This document shows, in pieces, positions 12,751 to 25,787 of a stretch of DNA of 64,000 bases. The notes beneath the pieces were generated by a model. It saw nothing but the letters and a program-made list of their open reading frames with translations, was not told where the DNA came from and did not search any database. Location: contig NC_056546.1 in NCBI RefSeq assembly GCF_910596095.1, positions 24,456,425 through 24,520,424 of the forward strand, written 5' to 3'. A program made the position numbers and the translations under genes. Position 1 is the stretch's first letter; each line of letters begins with the position of its first letter. Source of the stretch: Thunnus maccoyii (taxonomy: Eukaryota; Chordata; Actinopteri; Scombriformes; Scombridae).

Positions 12751-13923
12751 CATGTTACACAGCAGGGTTATGGCTACATACTGACACTCTCCCACATACA
12801 CACACACACACTAGAGAGCCTCTCTGAGCTGCTAGCTAAGCTACAATGCAGGTACCACTCAGAAACATTTACAAAGGGCCATGAATGTGTTTCTGGTGCC
12901 TGTCAAAGCTCCAGCGGACTCTCTGTGTTTCCAGCATGGATCGTGTTTGTCAGTGTTACAGTTTAACTGGTGTTTAATGTCCAACACAGGATATGTGATA
13001 CCACAGTTTGCATGTGGTGCACTCAATCTGAAAGGGGAGAGAAAATAAATGAAATTTTGGACAATACTATATCATTTCATAAACCTGTATGCCAATGTGT
13101 GTCAGATTTTGAGTTTAAATCCTAGTTGTGGATCTTTGGAGTCAGCATGTTCTCCTTATATTCAGTGAGTTTCCTTCAGATGCTCCAGTGTCCTCCAAAA
13201 GTGTAAAAACATGCAGGTTAAAATAATTGTTTTCAGTAAAATTTCTGTGTAAATGTGACTTCACCCAGTGATACTGATGTAATCCATCCAAGGTGCTTCC
13301 CAGTCTTTTAAATTAAAGTTGGTCCGAAGTTAAATGAGCCCAACACAGCTGGGATAGGTCATCTGTACAAGTGAAATACATGCATGTAATGAAGTCTGCA
13401 GACATTATGTATTTTTCTTTACCTTGTATAGTATACCTGAGTCTTTTAGCAGAGATGTTGCCATATCCAGGCTCAACCTGGCTATCCCCTCCTCGTGCAC
13501 AGGAAACTGGACATTTCTCCACAGCAGGATTTGTTCTGCAATTTAATGAGTGTGTGATAAGTATAAATATAATGTTACAGTGCCAGACTGACAGAGGTAA
13601 TCAGTACCTTGCACACAAACACATTGCATAAAGTTGTGTCCTGCTGCTGCAGTTGGCTCATTGTGGAGTATGACCATGTCCCAATTACTAGACACTCTTA
13701 TAAGACCAGTGCTCTGCACATAAAGAACACAGAACCACTGTTTGCCAACTTATCACCAATCCATGTTAGAGCCTTTTCAATTCAAGAGCAGCTCATCAGG
13801 CACTTCAAGAGGAAAAGTTCATCTTACTCTAGTTAAACATTGATGTGCCCTGAGTTGCTCCCTAAATATTATCAAAATTGCACAAAACATGCTTTCGTCT
13901 AATGCATACATTAATGCATACAT

Positions 13924-14160
13924 TAAAGGGGCCCTATTATTCTTTTCCTTATTTTCAGTCATATATTTAATGTTACAATGTCAGATGTTCATAATAAACA
14001 TGGCCAAAGTGTCAAATAATGAGGTAAACATATGTAGAAGAAATCCCTGTGAGCAAAAAGCACTGGCTTAAGACTGCTCTGAATGCTTGGTTTCCAATGT
14101 TTTTTTCTACTTTAAGTCTGAGTCAACGAGTCAAAGAAGTACCTCACTCTCCAACTCTTT
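13924..14160. repeat. GGGGCCCTATTAT-type repeat
   Basis: Starts TAAAGGGGCCCTATTATTC, continues AACATGGCCAAAGTGTCAAA and GTAGAAGAAATCCCTG. I recognise the opening as a widespread fish MITE; the far terminus was not found, so this may be one end only. Confidence 0.45.
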
Positions 14161-14199
14161 CGCTGGGGCCGAATCCATAATATTCTCAGAATATATTTT

Positions 14200-16349
14200 A
14201 CATGGCCCAGTCTTTAACCAAAGAGTCTTCTTTTTCCTTCCAGCCCATATATTTCTGATTAATGTAAAACTATCAATGTCAGTCATTTGTGATGCATCAT
14301 TTGAGGTGTAATTTGTGTCAGTTTACTCACAGGTTTCTGCATCGTCACAGGGCTCCAGGGACTGGGTGGGTGTGGATGGCCATTTGGAAGATTTTGAGAG
14401 TGTGGGGTGTAATGAGGTGCATGTCTGTTGAGCCTGTATGTGTTGTGTCAAGATTTGTGCACGTGGTGGATTTGGCTGTGATTGACCAGCCACTGGAGAG
14501 AGATCCAACAATTTACTCAATTTGGCAGGGATCCTCTCCTCTGGCTTGATGTAATGGATGAGGTGATCAATGTTTATTTGATTTTTCTTTTCCCCTTTTC
14601 AGACACCAGGTCAGCACTTTAGCCACTGAGGGAGATTATTTTGAGAGGACCCAGCATTTCAGTTTCCATTTCCCCCCTTTTCTCTGTTCTCTTCTCTGTG
14701 TTTTCAGCAGACATCAACACAGTCACCTACTTTGTCAGTCCTCTCTGCGTACTGTGATTGCCATCAAAACCACAGCCTTACCCACACAGGTCTCACCAGT
14801 TAATTCAAACACAATTGGGAAATGGCTCATAGAAGTCAAAATACTGTTAATTCCCAATTCATGTAAAAGTAGTGCAACTGCAGCAACTTAATGTCAGCAA
14901 GCTAATGGTGGGTGGTGTTAATGAATCACTGTTGAATTGATTTCAAACCTAATTGTTAATGTTAACCAAATTTCAAATGAGTGACTGTTTTGCTATACTG
15001 TCCCAGATTGAATTTTACAAAATCAATCAAAATCACAACGGAAGTTAGATGTATCGTTAGGCAGCCATGGATTTTGTTAGAGATATGATTTGGCTGATGG
15101 CTTATATAGCACATGCCAAATTTACCTTAACACTTACAGTTTGATGAGAAGTCTCCAGTTTCATATTCCGAATTTTGATTTCAGTAACACTTAAGGCAAA
15201 ATTATCTGACATGAGTGCGAACTGTGGCTGCCCCCAGGGTGTGGCTCTCAGGTAACCTTAAAGCGCTGCAGGAATGTCAGTTACTGGGTTTAGCCAAGGC
15301 AATAATTAGCTGAAGACCTTTAGAGTCAAATATGGAACAACAGCCAGCCAGTTAACCGTCAGCAAGTAACCCAACTTGCATACAGTAATTACACATAACG
15401 ATAATAACCTAACTTAGATACAGTAATTACACATATAATTATACAACCAGAATTTCACCCTGCATAAACATTATTTGAATTTGAAATTTGCTCAAATCCA
15501 GCCAACAACTAATGCAATACAAAACAACACTTTGAATAAACATTCAACTGAATATGATTACATTGAATTGATATATTAATAAAAATGCTGCCAAGAAAAA
15601 GCATCCTAACTCTAATCAAGTACGTTATGGCACCAAGGCCAAGAACTAATACTAATTTTAAGGGTAGCAGCGCATTATAGCATTGACTTTTGTATTCATG
15701 TTAGCTAGCTAGCTGTTAAAGTTAGCATTACCTTAAACCATGTTCTAATTCAAAAATCCTCATATAACTATAACTTTATTTAAACTCCAAATTTCACATG
15801 CTTCCATAACACTGACATATGTTCATTACATTAAGGTAAACTAGTAATGAATACCTACTGAAAGGTCTGACAGCATACCAGGCGATGCAGCCTCCGTCTT
15901 TGTCTCCTTTGTCTCTGTGGTGCGAAGAAAGGGCGACCACTGCCCGCTGCGCTGGTATGTCATGTTGCTGTGCAGGATTTGTTTCATTTTCCATGGATTT
16001 GTCATTATCTGTATTTTAATTGTTGTGTATTAAATTTATTTCATTTCCATCTTTTACTTTAAATTTATTGCCTGCCCTGGTCTAAATTCTGACAGTGTTT
16101 TGTGTGGTTATAGTACCAGTCAGGGCCCATAATTGGTAATGCCATGTCCACAATTGTGAAATATCAGATTAATTACATTAGGATACATCTATTTTCAAAT
16201 TTAACAAACTATGCACATGTTGGCCCAAATTAAATTATCTTATGTTGAAATCCACACATGTGTTACAACATTTTTTTTTGTCATTTTTTAACACATCCCT
16301 TATTTTTTATTGTTATAGCTTTCTTCAGTACACATTTCATTTAATTCCA
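14200..16349. other. non-coding stretch, little recognised
   Basis: Short frames only. A near-repeat TACAGTAATTACACATA occurs twice (about 15382 and 15420). No exons or RNA genes seen. Confidence 0.45.
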
Positions 16350-16992
16350 TTTCAACCTTTATTTAAGATACTCAGAAAACCATTGAATTTACAGTGATGC
16401 CAAGATTACAAATAGAAAAACAAACAGACAAAAAACCAAGGAAACATACATAGTCAACAAAATCAGTTAAAACAGTTACAGACAGACAGTGAACGGTTAC
16501 TAATTATATTCCTGAAATGTCCAAGAGGTATGAGAGTATTCAGTTTTAGGTAACATTACAAGAGGTTCCATGCGTTTGCTGCACTAACACTAAAAGCACT
16601 AAAGTTCAGTCCTGGCACAAGGTACCTGAAGAGCCAGAAAGCCAATTTTTTGTTTGAATTTGTCAACAAGGTTCTTGATATGGTGATTGAATGTGAATTT
16701 GGCGTCAAGCCAGATGCCAAGGTATTTGTATTCCCTGTCGATGTTTGAGCAATTGATAGTAGTAGTCTGAGTTTTTGGATCTTGAAAAAATCACAAATTT
16801 AGTTTTGTTTGCATTAATTATCAGTCTGAGATTAATGAAGGAATGTTGCAGTGCATGACAGGGAAGTTGCAGTTTCTCGATGGCTAATTGAACAGAATCA
16901 GCAATACAGTATAAATTAGTAATCCATGTACAGATGGGTTTGGCAGCTATGTAGGGAAAACACAATTTCATTCATATAAATGGTGAACAGGC
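16350..16992 (-). pseudogene. 5'-truncated, inactivated LINE reverse transcriptase fragment
   Basis: Minus-strand frames read LFTIYMNEIVFSLHSC, then LYCIADSVQLAIEKLQL, INANKTKFVIFSRSKNSD and YKYLGIWLDAKFTFNHHIKN, all typical of fish non-LTR reverse transcriptases. The catalytic YADD position reads YMDY and a frameshift follows, so it is dead. The 3' end near 16350 carries TTAAATAAAGG on the minus strand, like the LINE tail at 53800. Confidence 0.75.
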
Positions 16993-16995
16993 CAT

Positions 16996-17260
16996 CTGTG
17001 ATTGGCTAATAAATGTGGCCTGAGGTCTGGTTTCTCTGAATACACCATGCATCTCACCACTACTGTGTACTGTTTGTAGTTCAGGAACCCGGCAAACAGT
17101 GTTGGGCATTACTCAGTTACTACTGGCATTACTTAACATGTTAGACGGATTACATTTTCAGTAATGATGAGTACTGTAAGGTAATACAGTTTAAAATTGT
17201 AGGAGGTGTAGGAAGGCCAATTAGTCTCTACCAAAAGAAGACAAATGCAATCCCAGACGT
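16996..17260. repeat. direct duplicate of 18425-18770 (flank plus transposon left end)
   Basis: From GATTGGCTAATAAATGTGGC to ACCAAAAGAAGACAAATG it matches 18425-18770 with small indels, including unique-looking sequence outside the hAT terminus, so the copy spans the insertion point of the element. The right half of the transposon is missing here. Confidence 0.75.
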
Positions 17261-18424
17261 AAATACGTAAATATACATCATCAGCAAGAGGCTGCCTTAG
17301 TGTATCCCCATTCTGTAATTTATCTCTTTCATAGGTTTACATGAGATTTTTCTACATTTGTGTTGTAACATTAAAGTTAAACCTGCAGTGTGGAACTTTT
17401 ATATATAAATGAACGTCCAATACATTCAATCCCTTGCCAAGCAAGTTCACACAATGCTGACTAAGCCTATCACCACCAGATAAATCTCTCTGTATTTCAC
17501 AGTAATTGGAGTTTTTAAATCTCATGTCGGGGTGACATTCCTGTGCTTGCCGCTTGGCCATTAATCGTACAGCTTTTCTAGACTTTCCAAATGTATAGGA
17601 CTGAATGGATCGAATTCTGATAATGAAACCAGTTATTCCATGGGGGTTGTGTGACGCTCAAAACAATTTACAATTTTGTGTATGGTAATCACAGCCGAGT
17701 ACCCCCCTTTATTCTCACTGCCAGAAGGGGGAGACAAAAGTCCTGCACTCCAACTTTAACAGATATTCAATGTTTATTATCTTGTATAATGTCATCACAC
17801 CAACCACCAGTCAGTTTCAGTATAATTAACCTCAGGTACCATACAGCAAAGGTTATACATGCTAATATTGAATATAAATGGTGCATTTACACCAAAACAT
17901 CAATACAAGTAATGAGATATTCTATGAGCATTGCCTGTGTCAATACCTGTGCAGCCCCAGACACTGTGTGACATTTCCCTGACTTTTAAAGCTCCTGTGC
18001 ATCAGTTCCACGTCCACTATGATTTTCACTTGTCTGCTACCTTCTTCCCCTGGAGTCCCGATTGGAAATAAATTATGGACTTATTTTTATTGTCTGACAG
18101 TGACGTACACTAATCCTGGATTTTGCAGTCCCAGTGCTTTGCTGTTTCTCATCTCAGCTTTTACTTTTTGTCTTACGATTGCTCAATGTTGCATTGGCAA
18201 TATGGTATGGTTATCCTTGTAAGAACGGTGATAACTTTAGAAGTATGCAGTGAATGAGCATGCCATTCTTGCTAGAAGAGGCAGAAATTTCTGATTATGC
18301 CTTCGATGACAGCAGTGAAGACAAACTAGCAAGGAATCTGACTAAAACTGGAAGATAAGACCATGAATTAGCATTTATAGTGGCTTTCCAGTTTTTTATG
18401 ATTATAGTTTTGTCCAAAACACAT

Positions 18425-18770
18425 TTGTGATTGGCTAATAAATGTGGCCTGAGGTCTGGTTTCTCTGAATACACCATGCATCTCACCACTACTATGCACT
18501 GTTTGTAGTTCAAGGAACTCAGCAAACAGTGTTGGGCATTACTCAGTTACTGGCATTAACTAACATGTTAGACGGATTACTTTTTCAGTCATGAGTACTG
18601 TAACGTAATACATTTGAAATTGTGTATTTACATTACAGTTACTAACACTCTGTTACTATCAGTTTGTGTTGAGTGATGTGACTGACCTGGGACGTGTTAG
18701 TTTGGAGCAGGGACCTAAGGTGTGGGGAAGCCGGTTAGCCTCTACCAAAAGAAGACAAATGTGATGCCAG
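18425..18770. repeat. second copy of the 16996-17260 direct duplication
   Basis: Starts TGTGATTGGCTAATAAATG and ends in the CTACCAAAAGAAGACAAATG stretch; about 1.43 kb to the right of the first copy and in the same orientation. Contains about 80 extra bases relative to the first copy. Confidence 0.75.
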
Positions 18771-19575
18771 AAAGTTGTCTTATTTACATGTGTGTTCTTA
18801 GCTGACTTGCTAAAATTAGCCAAATTATATTCAGGAAATTTAAAGTTGTGTGAACACTACGGCCTCACTGTTAGGAAGGGACTTCTGGAGTGCTATGTCA
18901 CCAGGGCTAACATCAAAGATCCCCTCCAGACATGTATGAAAATACTCTGCTTGGAGCAATATTGTGTGTCTGATACAGTTTTTCCACAAATGTCACATGT
19001 CTCCTTCTTCACTATTAAGTCCACTCTCAGTGTTTGTGCACTGGGGGCTTCAAGATTCCACATCATACTTGTGTAAATTGAATATTGGACTAGGATTGGC
19101 TTCCAAGCTGTTTGTGATGTTATAAATCATGCTCTGGACCCATCCCTTAAACTCAGATTTTCAATGAGCACAGAGAAACCTTTCCCTTCAGCAGATGAGT
19201 GTGAAAACAGCCATCTAGTGTCAAACTGTGCACATACGTGACTCTGCACAGTGAAGAGAACAACATCCAACTGTAAGAACAAGAAGAAAAATATATATTT
19301 GAGTGGAGGGGAACTGATCAGTTAGCTGATGATGGTCAGTCAATAAATGTAGTCTGGCTGCTTGTTAAAAGATTTTTAATTTTCTATTTCTACATGTGTC
19401 ATACAGAAGATGTAACACCTTGGAATGAAGGCTTTGGAGTTATTTAAAGGCACCCGATGGAGCTGAGTGACACATGTAATGTAACTTATTACTTACATGA
19501 TTAATAATGTAACTACTTTTTCAATTAGTAACATGTATTGGGTAACATAACAGTTTCAAGCAACATGCAGCACTG
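18527..19575. mobile_element. hAT-like non-autonomous DNA transposon
   Basis: The left end CAGTGTTGGGCATTACTCAG pairs imperfectly with the right end (GCAACATGCAGCACTG), and both ends are rich in the GTAAC/GTTAC steps typical of this fish hAT type. The flanks TCAGCAAA and CCAGCAAA form an 8-bp target-site duplication with one mismatch. There is no intact transposase; a 94-codon frame inside has no recognisable similarity. Confidence 0.7.
18917..19318. repeat. dispersed repeat, copy 1 (inside the hAT-like element)
   Basis: From AAGATCCCCTCCAGACATGT through CACTCTCAGTGTTTGTGCAC to GAACAAGAAGAAAAA, nearly the same as 28720-29230, same orientation. Confidence 0.85.
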
Positions 19576-19583
19576 CCAGCAAA

Positions 19584-20784
19584 GTGGGCAACCAGCCACT
19601 CCAGCTATGATATTATTATTGTACTCCTGAGTTCAGCTCTATGATACCACTTTCTCAGACACCTGAATTTTAGACTATTGTTGTCTTAGGGTAAAAAACT
19701 TGGGAGATGTAACATGTAGAGAGTTCTATGAATACCATGAACTTGCCAGCTACTAGGTAATTAAGATTAGCCAAAACAACCACTCACTTCTCTGTATGAG
19801 GGAAATGAGAGAAGGAAACTGGTACTAAACTGCTGCAGCATCTAAACACAGCTTTCTTACTGCACATTCAAAGATGTGTAAATATAATTGCACAAAATGC
19901 TTTAAGTGTGAAATGTTTCCACAGACATGCTGTACAACACACTGCTGCTCAGTGCTAATCACATGAATGTATAATTTAATACAAGCTATAATTTATCTTG
20001 TGTAATTAAAAACATTTTGTTTTAGAAAATCAGTGTCATCGAGATGTGCAGTGTAATAAGTAGGCTAATGCATGTTGAGCTGAACTCAGTAATCATTGGG
20101 TCCTTTTTCACTTCTGAACAACAGAAACAGAAGGATAAAACAACAGAACTGTCACACAATGCTCTGTAATACTTTCGTACTTAACCAAGATATGGGTTAT
20201 TCTTCGTGACAAAAGAACATGTACATACTGTACATGCCCTTGAGTTCATTTCCTTTATCTGTGTGAGCAGTGAATACTCATTTCAGTTGAGGAATGGAAA
20301 GTACGGAACACCTGAGGGAGCTAAGAGCTAACGTGCCGGTGGTGAGAATGTGTCAGAGAGAAATGTGTGTGTCCTTACAGAGTGTGTGTAGTGTCTCCTC
20401 AACCTAATGTGGTTTGTCACACAGAAAACAGCAAAGGACAAAGCTGGAGCAGGAGGTAAAACGAGGAGGGAAGTCATTGAGAAAGAGAAGTGAAGGCAGT
20501 CGGGGAAGTTTAAAAATGTGGAAGCAAAGTGTGACAAAGCTTGCTTATATGATAGAATCAGCACTTTATCCACATAAAAGAACAGACGTCAGTGTTTTTT
20601 TTTGTGTGTCACACAGTCACACAAGCTGCCAAACCACAAGGCAATGATCATGCAACACAATTATTAATTTATCGAGCTAGCCTGGCTAAACATTCACCTA
20701 TAGCTACTGCATCTAAAATTATTTCAGAACACACAGTGCAAGCAAAATGTAAATACATCACTCATGTAACTTCACAGAAGGTTT
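19584..20784. other. non-coding stretch, nothing recognised
   Basis: Overlapping short frames at 20328-20647 on both strands are unsupported by splice sites or similarity. Confidence 0.45.
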
Positions 20785-21120
20785 AAAGGAAAAATATCTG
20801 GCATTTTGGGATATATGCTCATATGCTTCATGCAGAGAGTTAATCAATACCACTGAACATGAATCTAGACAGGACACGATTAGCCTAGCCTAGCATAATG
20901 ACTGGTAGTGGGAAACAGCTAGCATAACTCTGTCGAAGTTTTCTCTAAATATCCTCTAAATTTTACAAATTAGCTCTTTGTATTTCATTTGTTTAATTCG
21001 TACACAATCAGAAATGTAAAAACAAAAATTGGGGGTTTTATGGGGAACTATTGAAATTATTTCTTGGCCAGGCCAGTGACTTCCTAAAGTTTCCACTGGC
21101 TACCTGGCAGCCTCACAATG
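20785..21120. repeat. foldback repeat, copy 2 (left arm and centre)
   Basis: Starts AAAGGAAAAATATCTGGC then ATTTTGGGATATATGCTC, runs through TTAGCCTAGCCTAGCATAA, and reaches the centre phrase ATTTCTTGGCCAGGCCAGTG ACTTCC. The right arm is missing. Confidence 0.65.
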
Positions 21121-23147
21121 ATGAAAAGACTGCAGGAAATCACTGCACCCAGTAAAAAAAAATTGCTTCAGTAGTCCCCCATATAACCACAACATATTGG
21201 TTTTACATTTAATTTTTTGTATGGATTAAGACACAACTTGTTAATTAGTCAAATTTGAAGAATTCCTGTAAGATTGTGATGTCTTCATTTTCTATTCTAG
21301 TGTCTCTGATTCACCTAACAGCTGTTCTGTATATCCGCATCATCTTTTGCCAGATAAAATGCAATAGGCCCTATACCTAAAGGTTTTTGCAAGAATCTGG
21401 TTACTCCCTCTAATACTGTTTATCGTGTGTGTATATTTCTCATGCAGATACATTGTATGCTATGTGTCCTCAGGCCTGACAGGGATGTTATTAGAGTACA
21501 GCAACATAATACCAGCAATTCAACCCTCAAGCTTGTACCAAGGAAATTATAAGCTAATGGAGTAATAGCATATTGTAAAATAGCTTTTGGTAATACCTTA
21601 CCTTTTTTTTGAAAATACCTTTTCATGTTTAATTACATGTTGCTGTGTCTGCAAATAGAGTCATGTTCAGTAAGTTGCCTGTTATGGAATTTTCCATCTT
21701 TAGGGATTACACTAGGTCAAGCATGGGCCTTGAAGTCACACTAATATTTTTAAGCAGAAGGAGACATTTTCTCCTTTCCTTGAGACTCAGAGTAACTGTC
21801 TGTGATGTTTGGGGAAAAGCAGGAGCCACTCTGATAAAGAGTGAACCAGCGTTGTCCCGGTAACCAAGGTTGGAGAGATGGCCCGAGACTCCCTAGACAA
21901 CACAGATAGGTGAATGCATAGATTCGTGGGCATAATCAGACATTTGAACCAGAATATGCTGATGGTGATCTGAAGCTCCATGCAACGTGACCTGAACTAA
22001 CACGGGTAAAGTGCAGTTCCTTGTTTAGAAACTAAATGAGCCAATAAGACTAATTTTTTATATCATGAGATGATTTGTTAGGGTTAAAGACTAAAAATCA
22101 AACCTTCAGAAGGCAGAACGGGAAGAGACAACATCTTGTGCAGAACACCTTGATGTTTACTGTTTCTGTTCTCTGCTTAGCCAAGTGTTTCAATATATAT
22201 TCTCAGCATAAGACATCAAGGCTCCTCAACATTTTCTTCTTCCTGAGGTGTTGACCAATGCTCAGAATTTCTCCACAACTTTTCCTTGAAGTGAGATGCA
22301 GCGCTGCTTGAGAAGCAATTTACCATATCTAACATGATGACTGGAGTGTTGCGATTGCCTGACCTGCAGGACAGGACATAATTCAGATGGACATTAATTA
22401 TGTAAATCTATTGTGAAATTGCAATAAATTATTTTTTAATAGCCACAAATTCTCAGGGGAACCTCCTCCAGACTCCCTTTATAGAGTTTAGATTTTCGGC
22501 CTCTGCTAAATCCACCCACCCACCACCACTCCAGCTTTTGAATTTGCAAATGACTTTTTGTAAATTAAGCCTCGAAAGGATGCTTAATATGATAACATGT
22601 GCATGTCTGTGCGTGTGTGTGTGTGTATGTGTGGGACATCAATCCAATTAATGCGATGAAGAGGACCACCAGTTGTTTATGAATCAGCATTTCTGACTGT
22701 GACAGCAAAGGACATTTAAGATGACACTGAGGGTTGCTTGCAGTGCATGTTTCAGTGTGAGGTTAGGGGACATCATTGGCAAAGCTGTTCGTTATATAAT
22801 GATGACCACTGCAGAGAAGTTAGAGCCCCAGATAACCACAAACACTCTAATTCTTATGGCAGATTTAAGAAGCAGCACTTGACTGGCGTAATCCAGCGGT
22901 GAGGTGAGGAGACAAGCTGATTGAGTTCTGCAGCAGAAAATAGACAGCTGACACTGACAGGTCCCACTGGGTGTCTGTGATGAGTGCTTTTAATGACTAC
23001 AAGCACATAAACTCATGTATGAGGAGGGAGCAATTAATTGCATAGATAAAACTAAATCTATGACACTTTTGGCATGCAGTGGTACGTGAGTCAGTCAACA
23101 TCTGCATTTGTGCAGGAGAAGATATGTGTTGTATTCTGTATTGACTT
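21121..23147. other. non-coding stretch, nothing recognised
   Basis: Contains a short GT-rich run near 22611-22632 (GCGTGTGTGTGTGTATGTGTG) and otherwise unique-looking sequence. Confidence 0.45.
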
Positions 23148-23345
23148 AAAGGAATAGTTTGTATTTTTTGAAGTGGGGTTTTATATACATATATATATAG
23201 TATGTATACCTATTCATAGTCGGTGTATTATTTGCAGTAGATTTGAGTTGGCACACAGAACCAGACAACCATAAGCAGACAAGAAGCTTAGCAATGTATT
23301 GCTGTGGACGGGGCCAGCAGCAAAATGTATTTTAGCCACTAAATA
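23148..23345. repeat. AAAGGAATAGTTTGTATTTT-type dispersed repeat
   Basis: Phrases TTGAAGTGGGGTTTTATA, ATAGTCGGTGTATTATTTGC and TGTGGACGGGGCCAGCAGC match a repeat type I know from teleost non-coding DNA. One copy in the window. Confidence 0.5.
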
Positions 23346-23349
23346 AAGT

Positions 23350-25787
23350 ATGGTAATAATAAAACTCCAGAGATGTCAGTCACATGAAAGAAAGAGGTGA
23401 AAACACCTTTGAGAGGAAGGCAGAGAGTTGGTGCTCAAAAGCAAACTGCCACACAGACATTACAGCAGGCTGTCTTTATAAAGAGAGATGTAGGTCGGGA
23501 GTCTGACAAATGTGAGTGTGTCTGTGTAGAAAAAAATAAGTAAAATCCATTACATCTCTTTGAAAAACAAAAGTAGCTCAAGGCCACTGAAAATACATAG
23601 TTACATGAAGCTTGGAATGCAAAGCTCTGGATGTCTGCACAGATACTGTATCGACTGTATCAACATTTATGAACAAATGAACAATAGCAAACAGTACTGT
23701 AAGGAAAATATTGAACACACTGATTATGATTTTCAATGGGAGTAATTTTTACCATGTTTATAGCCTATATGAGTGTTCAATTTTAAATTTAAAAAAACTT
23801 TTTTTTTAAAGTAGCACAAAAATACAGTACATTATACACATATAGTAGGTTGCAGTTATGCAAAGCCCTCATCCATAAAAGGGGTAGACAAATAATTGAT
23901 ACATTTGTTTATTTAAGCCTTTATTTATACTTTTCTGATGTTATAATGAACTTCTGAAATTAAAGCTGTATTCATTGATATCTTTTTTTTCTTTTTTTTT
24001 TTAGTGGAGCAAACTGACATATTCACACATTATCACCTTATAAAGTTGATATGACAAACTTTTTGCCTATTTACACATCCTACATATGCAAAGCAAGGCT
24101 GGTAAGAGTGGAGTTTCAGGCCAGAAAACCAAAAAGGATGGTGCAGCTTCAAATATGTAGCATTTAGGAAATTACCTCTGCATCCCTCTGCCAATCAGGT
24201 GACAACTCTTGGAAACACTGGTGTAACCCCAGACACTGGCATGACAACAAAACCTTTTGGATCCGTGCCTCCACTGGAGGAGAGAAACCTCCAGGGGTGG
24301 AAAATAGATACCAAGCATCCAAGAATACCTCCACTCCTCCTCTGAGGCTCTGAGAATAGCAATAATAACCTTTGTATGTGTCTCACTATGACATGTTCAT
24401 GTTCACAACACAGGTTCTAGTTTACATTTCTGACACTTAAGCTCTAATGTAATGCTTTTCCACACATGCACACACATCTATCTTATCCAATTACTGCAAG
24501 AGAAAGATATGGTTTACCGTAATGAATTATTCATAACTCAATAAAGTGGCACCACAAAGGTTAGCGTGTTAATCTAGAGTCTGTGCCTCTGAATCCCTTT
24601 GAAAGGTAATTTCTTGAATTCAGCCGACATCATTGCCCACCATAATTAAGTTGCTTTTTGCAGGGGCAGAATTCTGCCCTCGTAGCTCCACATGAAATTT
24701 GACTTGGGTCTCATGAAACATTAAAACAAGGTGATTAAACTACTTCGGAGGAAAGATCCTACCAATGTTTAACCCTTCTTTGATTACACATCATTTGCAA
24801 AGAGCAAATATTTATCTATTCTTCACTCAATAAAGGAAATTTTGAAATTGCAAATTGTTTTTTCGTTGATCCAACAACCACCTAACATGAGACATAATTT
24901 GTTGCAGATTTTGTTTACATCTCAATTTGATTTTACCCTGGAATAATCCCTGGATGTATCTTTTAAACATTCATACATTTTTATTCCTCAGACAGACAGT
25001 AGAGTTCCTTTGGCATTTTCTCAAAGACACTTGACAGTGAAGGACAATGATGAATCGTAACAATAAATGTCCCCATCGCTGAACATCAAGTGTGATGATG
25101 ACAATGACAATCGCTACCCTGAGAAAGAAATGTTACATTACATTTCAAGAATTTACTACATGGCTTTATGAAATTAAACAGCTAATACAACAGCAAGCCA
25201 AAAAAAGGAAAAGCGTTTTAGCTGCTACAAAAGTCTGAGGACAGATGTGAAAAGCTAAAAGAACACTCAGCGTTCTGTTGACTCTGTTTCACTCTAGCAC
25301 TGTATACAGCAGTGCATTACAGCTGCACCATCCCCTGTCCTCAAGTTCACATTCCCGGTTAATCCCTCAGAGAGAGCAGGGATGATATGACACAGCCATT
25401 TGAGAGAAACTGGTTTTGGGCACATGCATTATTTCTACTTAACATTTTAAAAAAGGGCAGGCAACAGCTGCTATAGCAATAAATGTGGTCTAAATATAAG
25501 TCGGGAGGCTCCAGTCAGTGCCACTTCGGATGTGGATCTGTAGAGTCGAAATCAGTTAGAATCTATCAAGCACTTTTGAAGTAGCTCATCATCACTGTCA
25601 AATATTTAGCTGGGTTATTACTTGAATAATTGAGACATGATTAATTAACAGATTTTGAGACATGATTAATTGATGAACACAAAGAAAATTAAACATATCT
25701 TAGAAAAACATAATCCTAAACCTAAACCTAGAAGATTAGGCTAAATTCCATTAAACAGGCAAATTTTAAGCATCAAAATCAAAATCA
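23350..25787. other. non-coding stretch with a unique, homeobox-motif-rich part
   Basis: No gene seen. 24,500-25,080 is free of recognisable repeats and has several TAAT-core words (GAATTATTC, CATAATTAAG, GATTAATT); 25,627-25,676 repeats GAGACATGATTAATT twice. Function unknown. Confidence 0.4.

Noticed and set aside
16705..16971. The 88-codon minus-strand frame as a functional gene
   Set aside because: It is part of a 5'-truncated LINE with a destroyed catalytic site and frameshifts.
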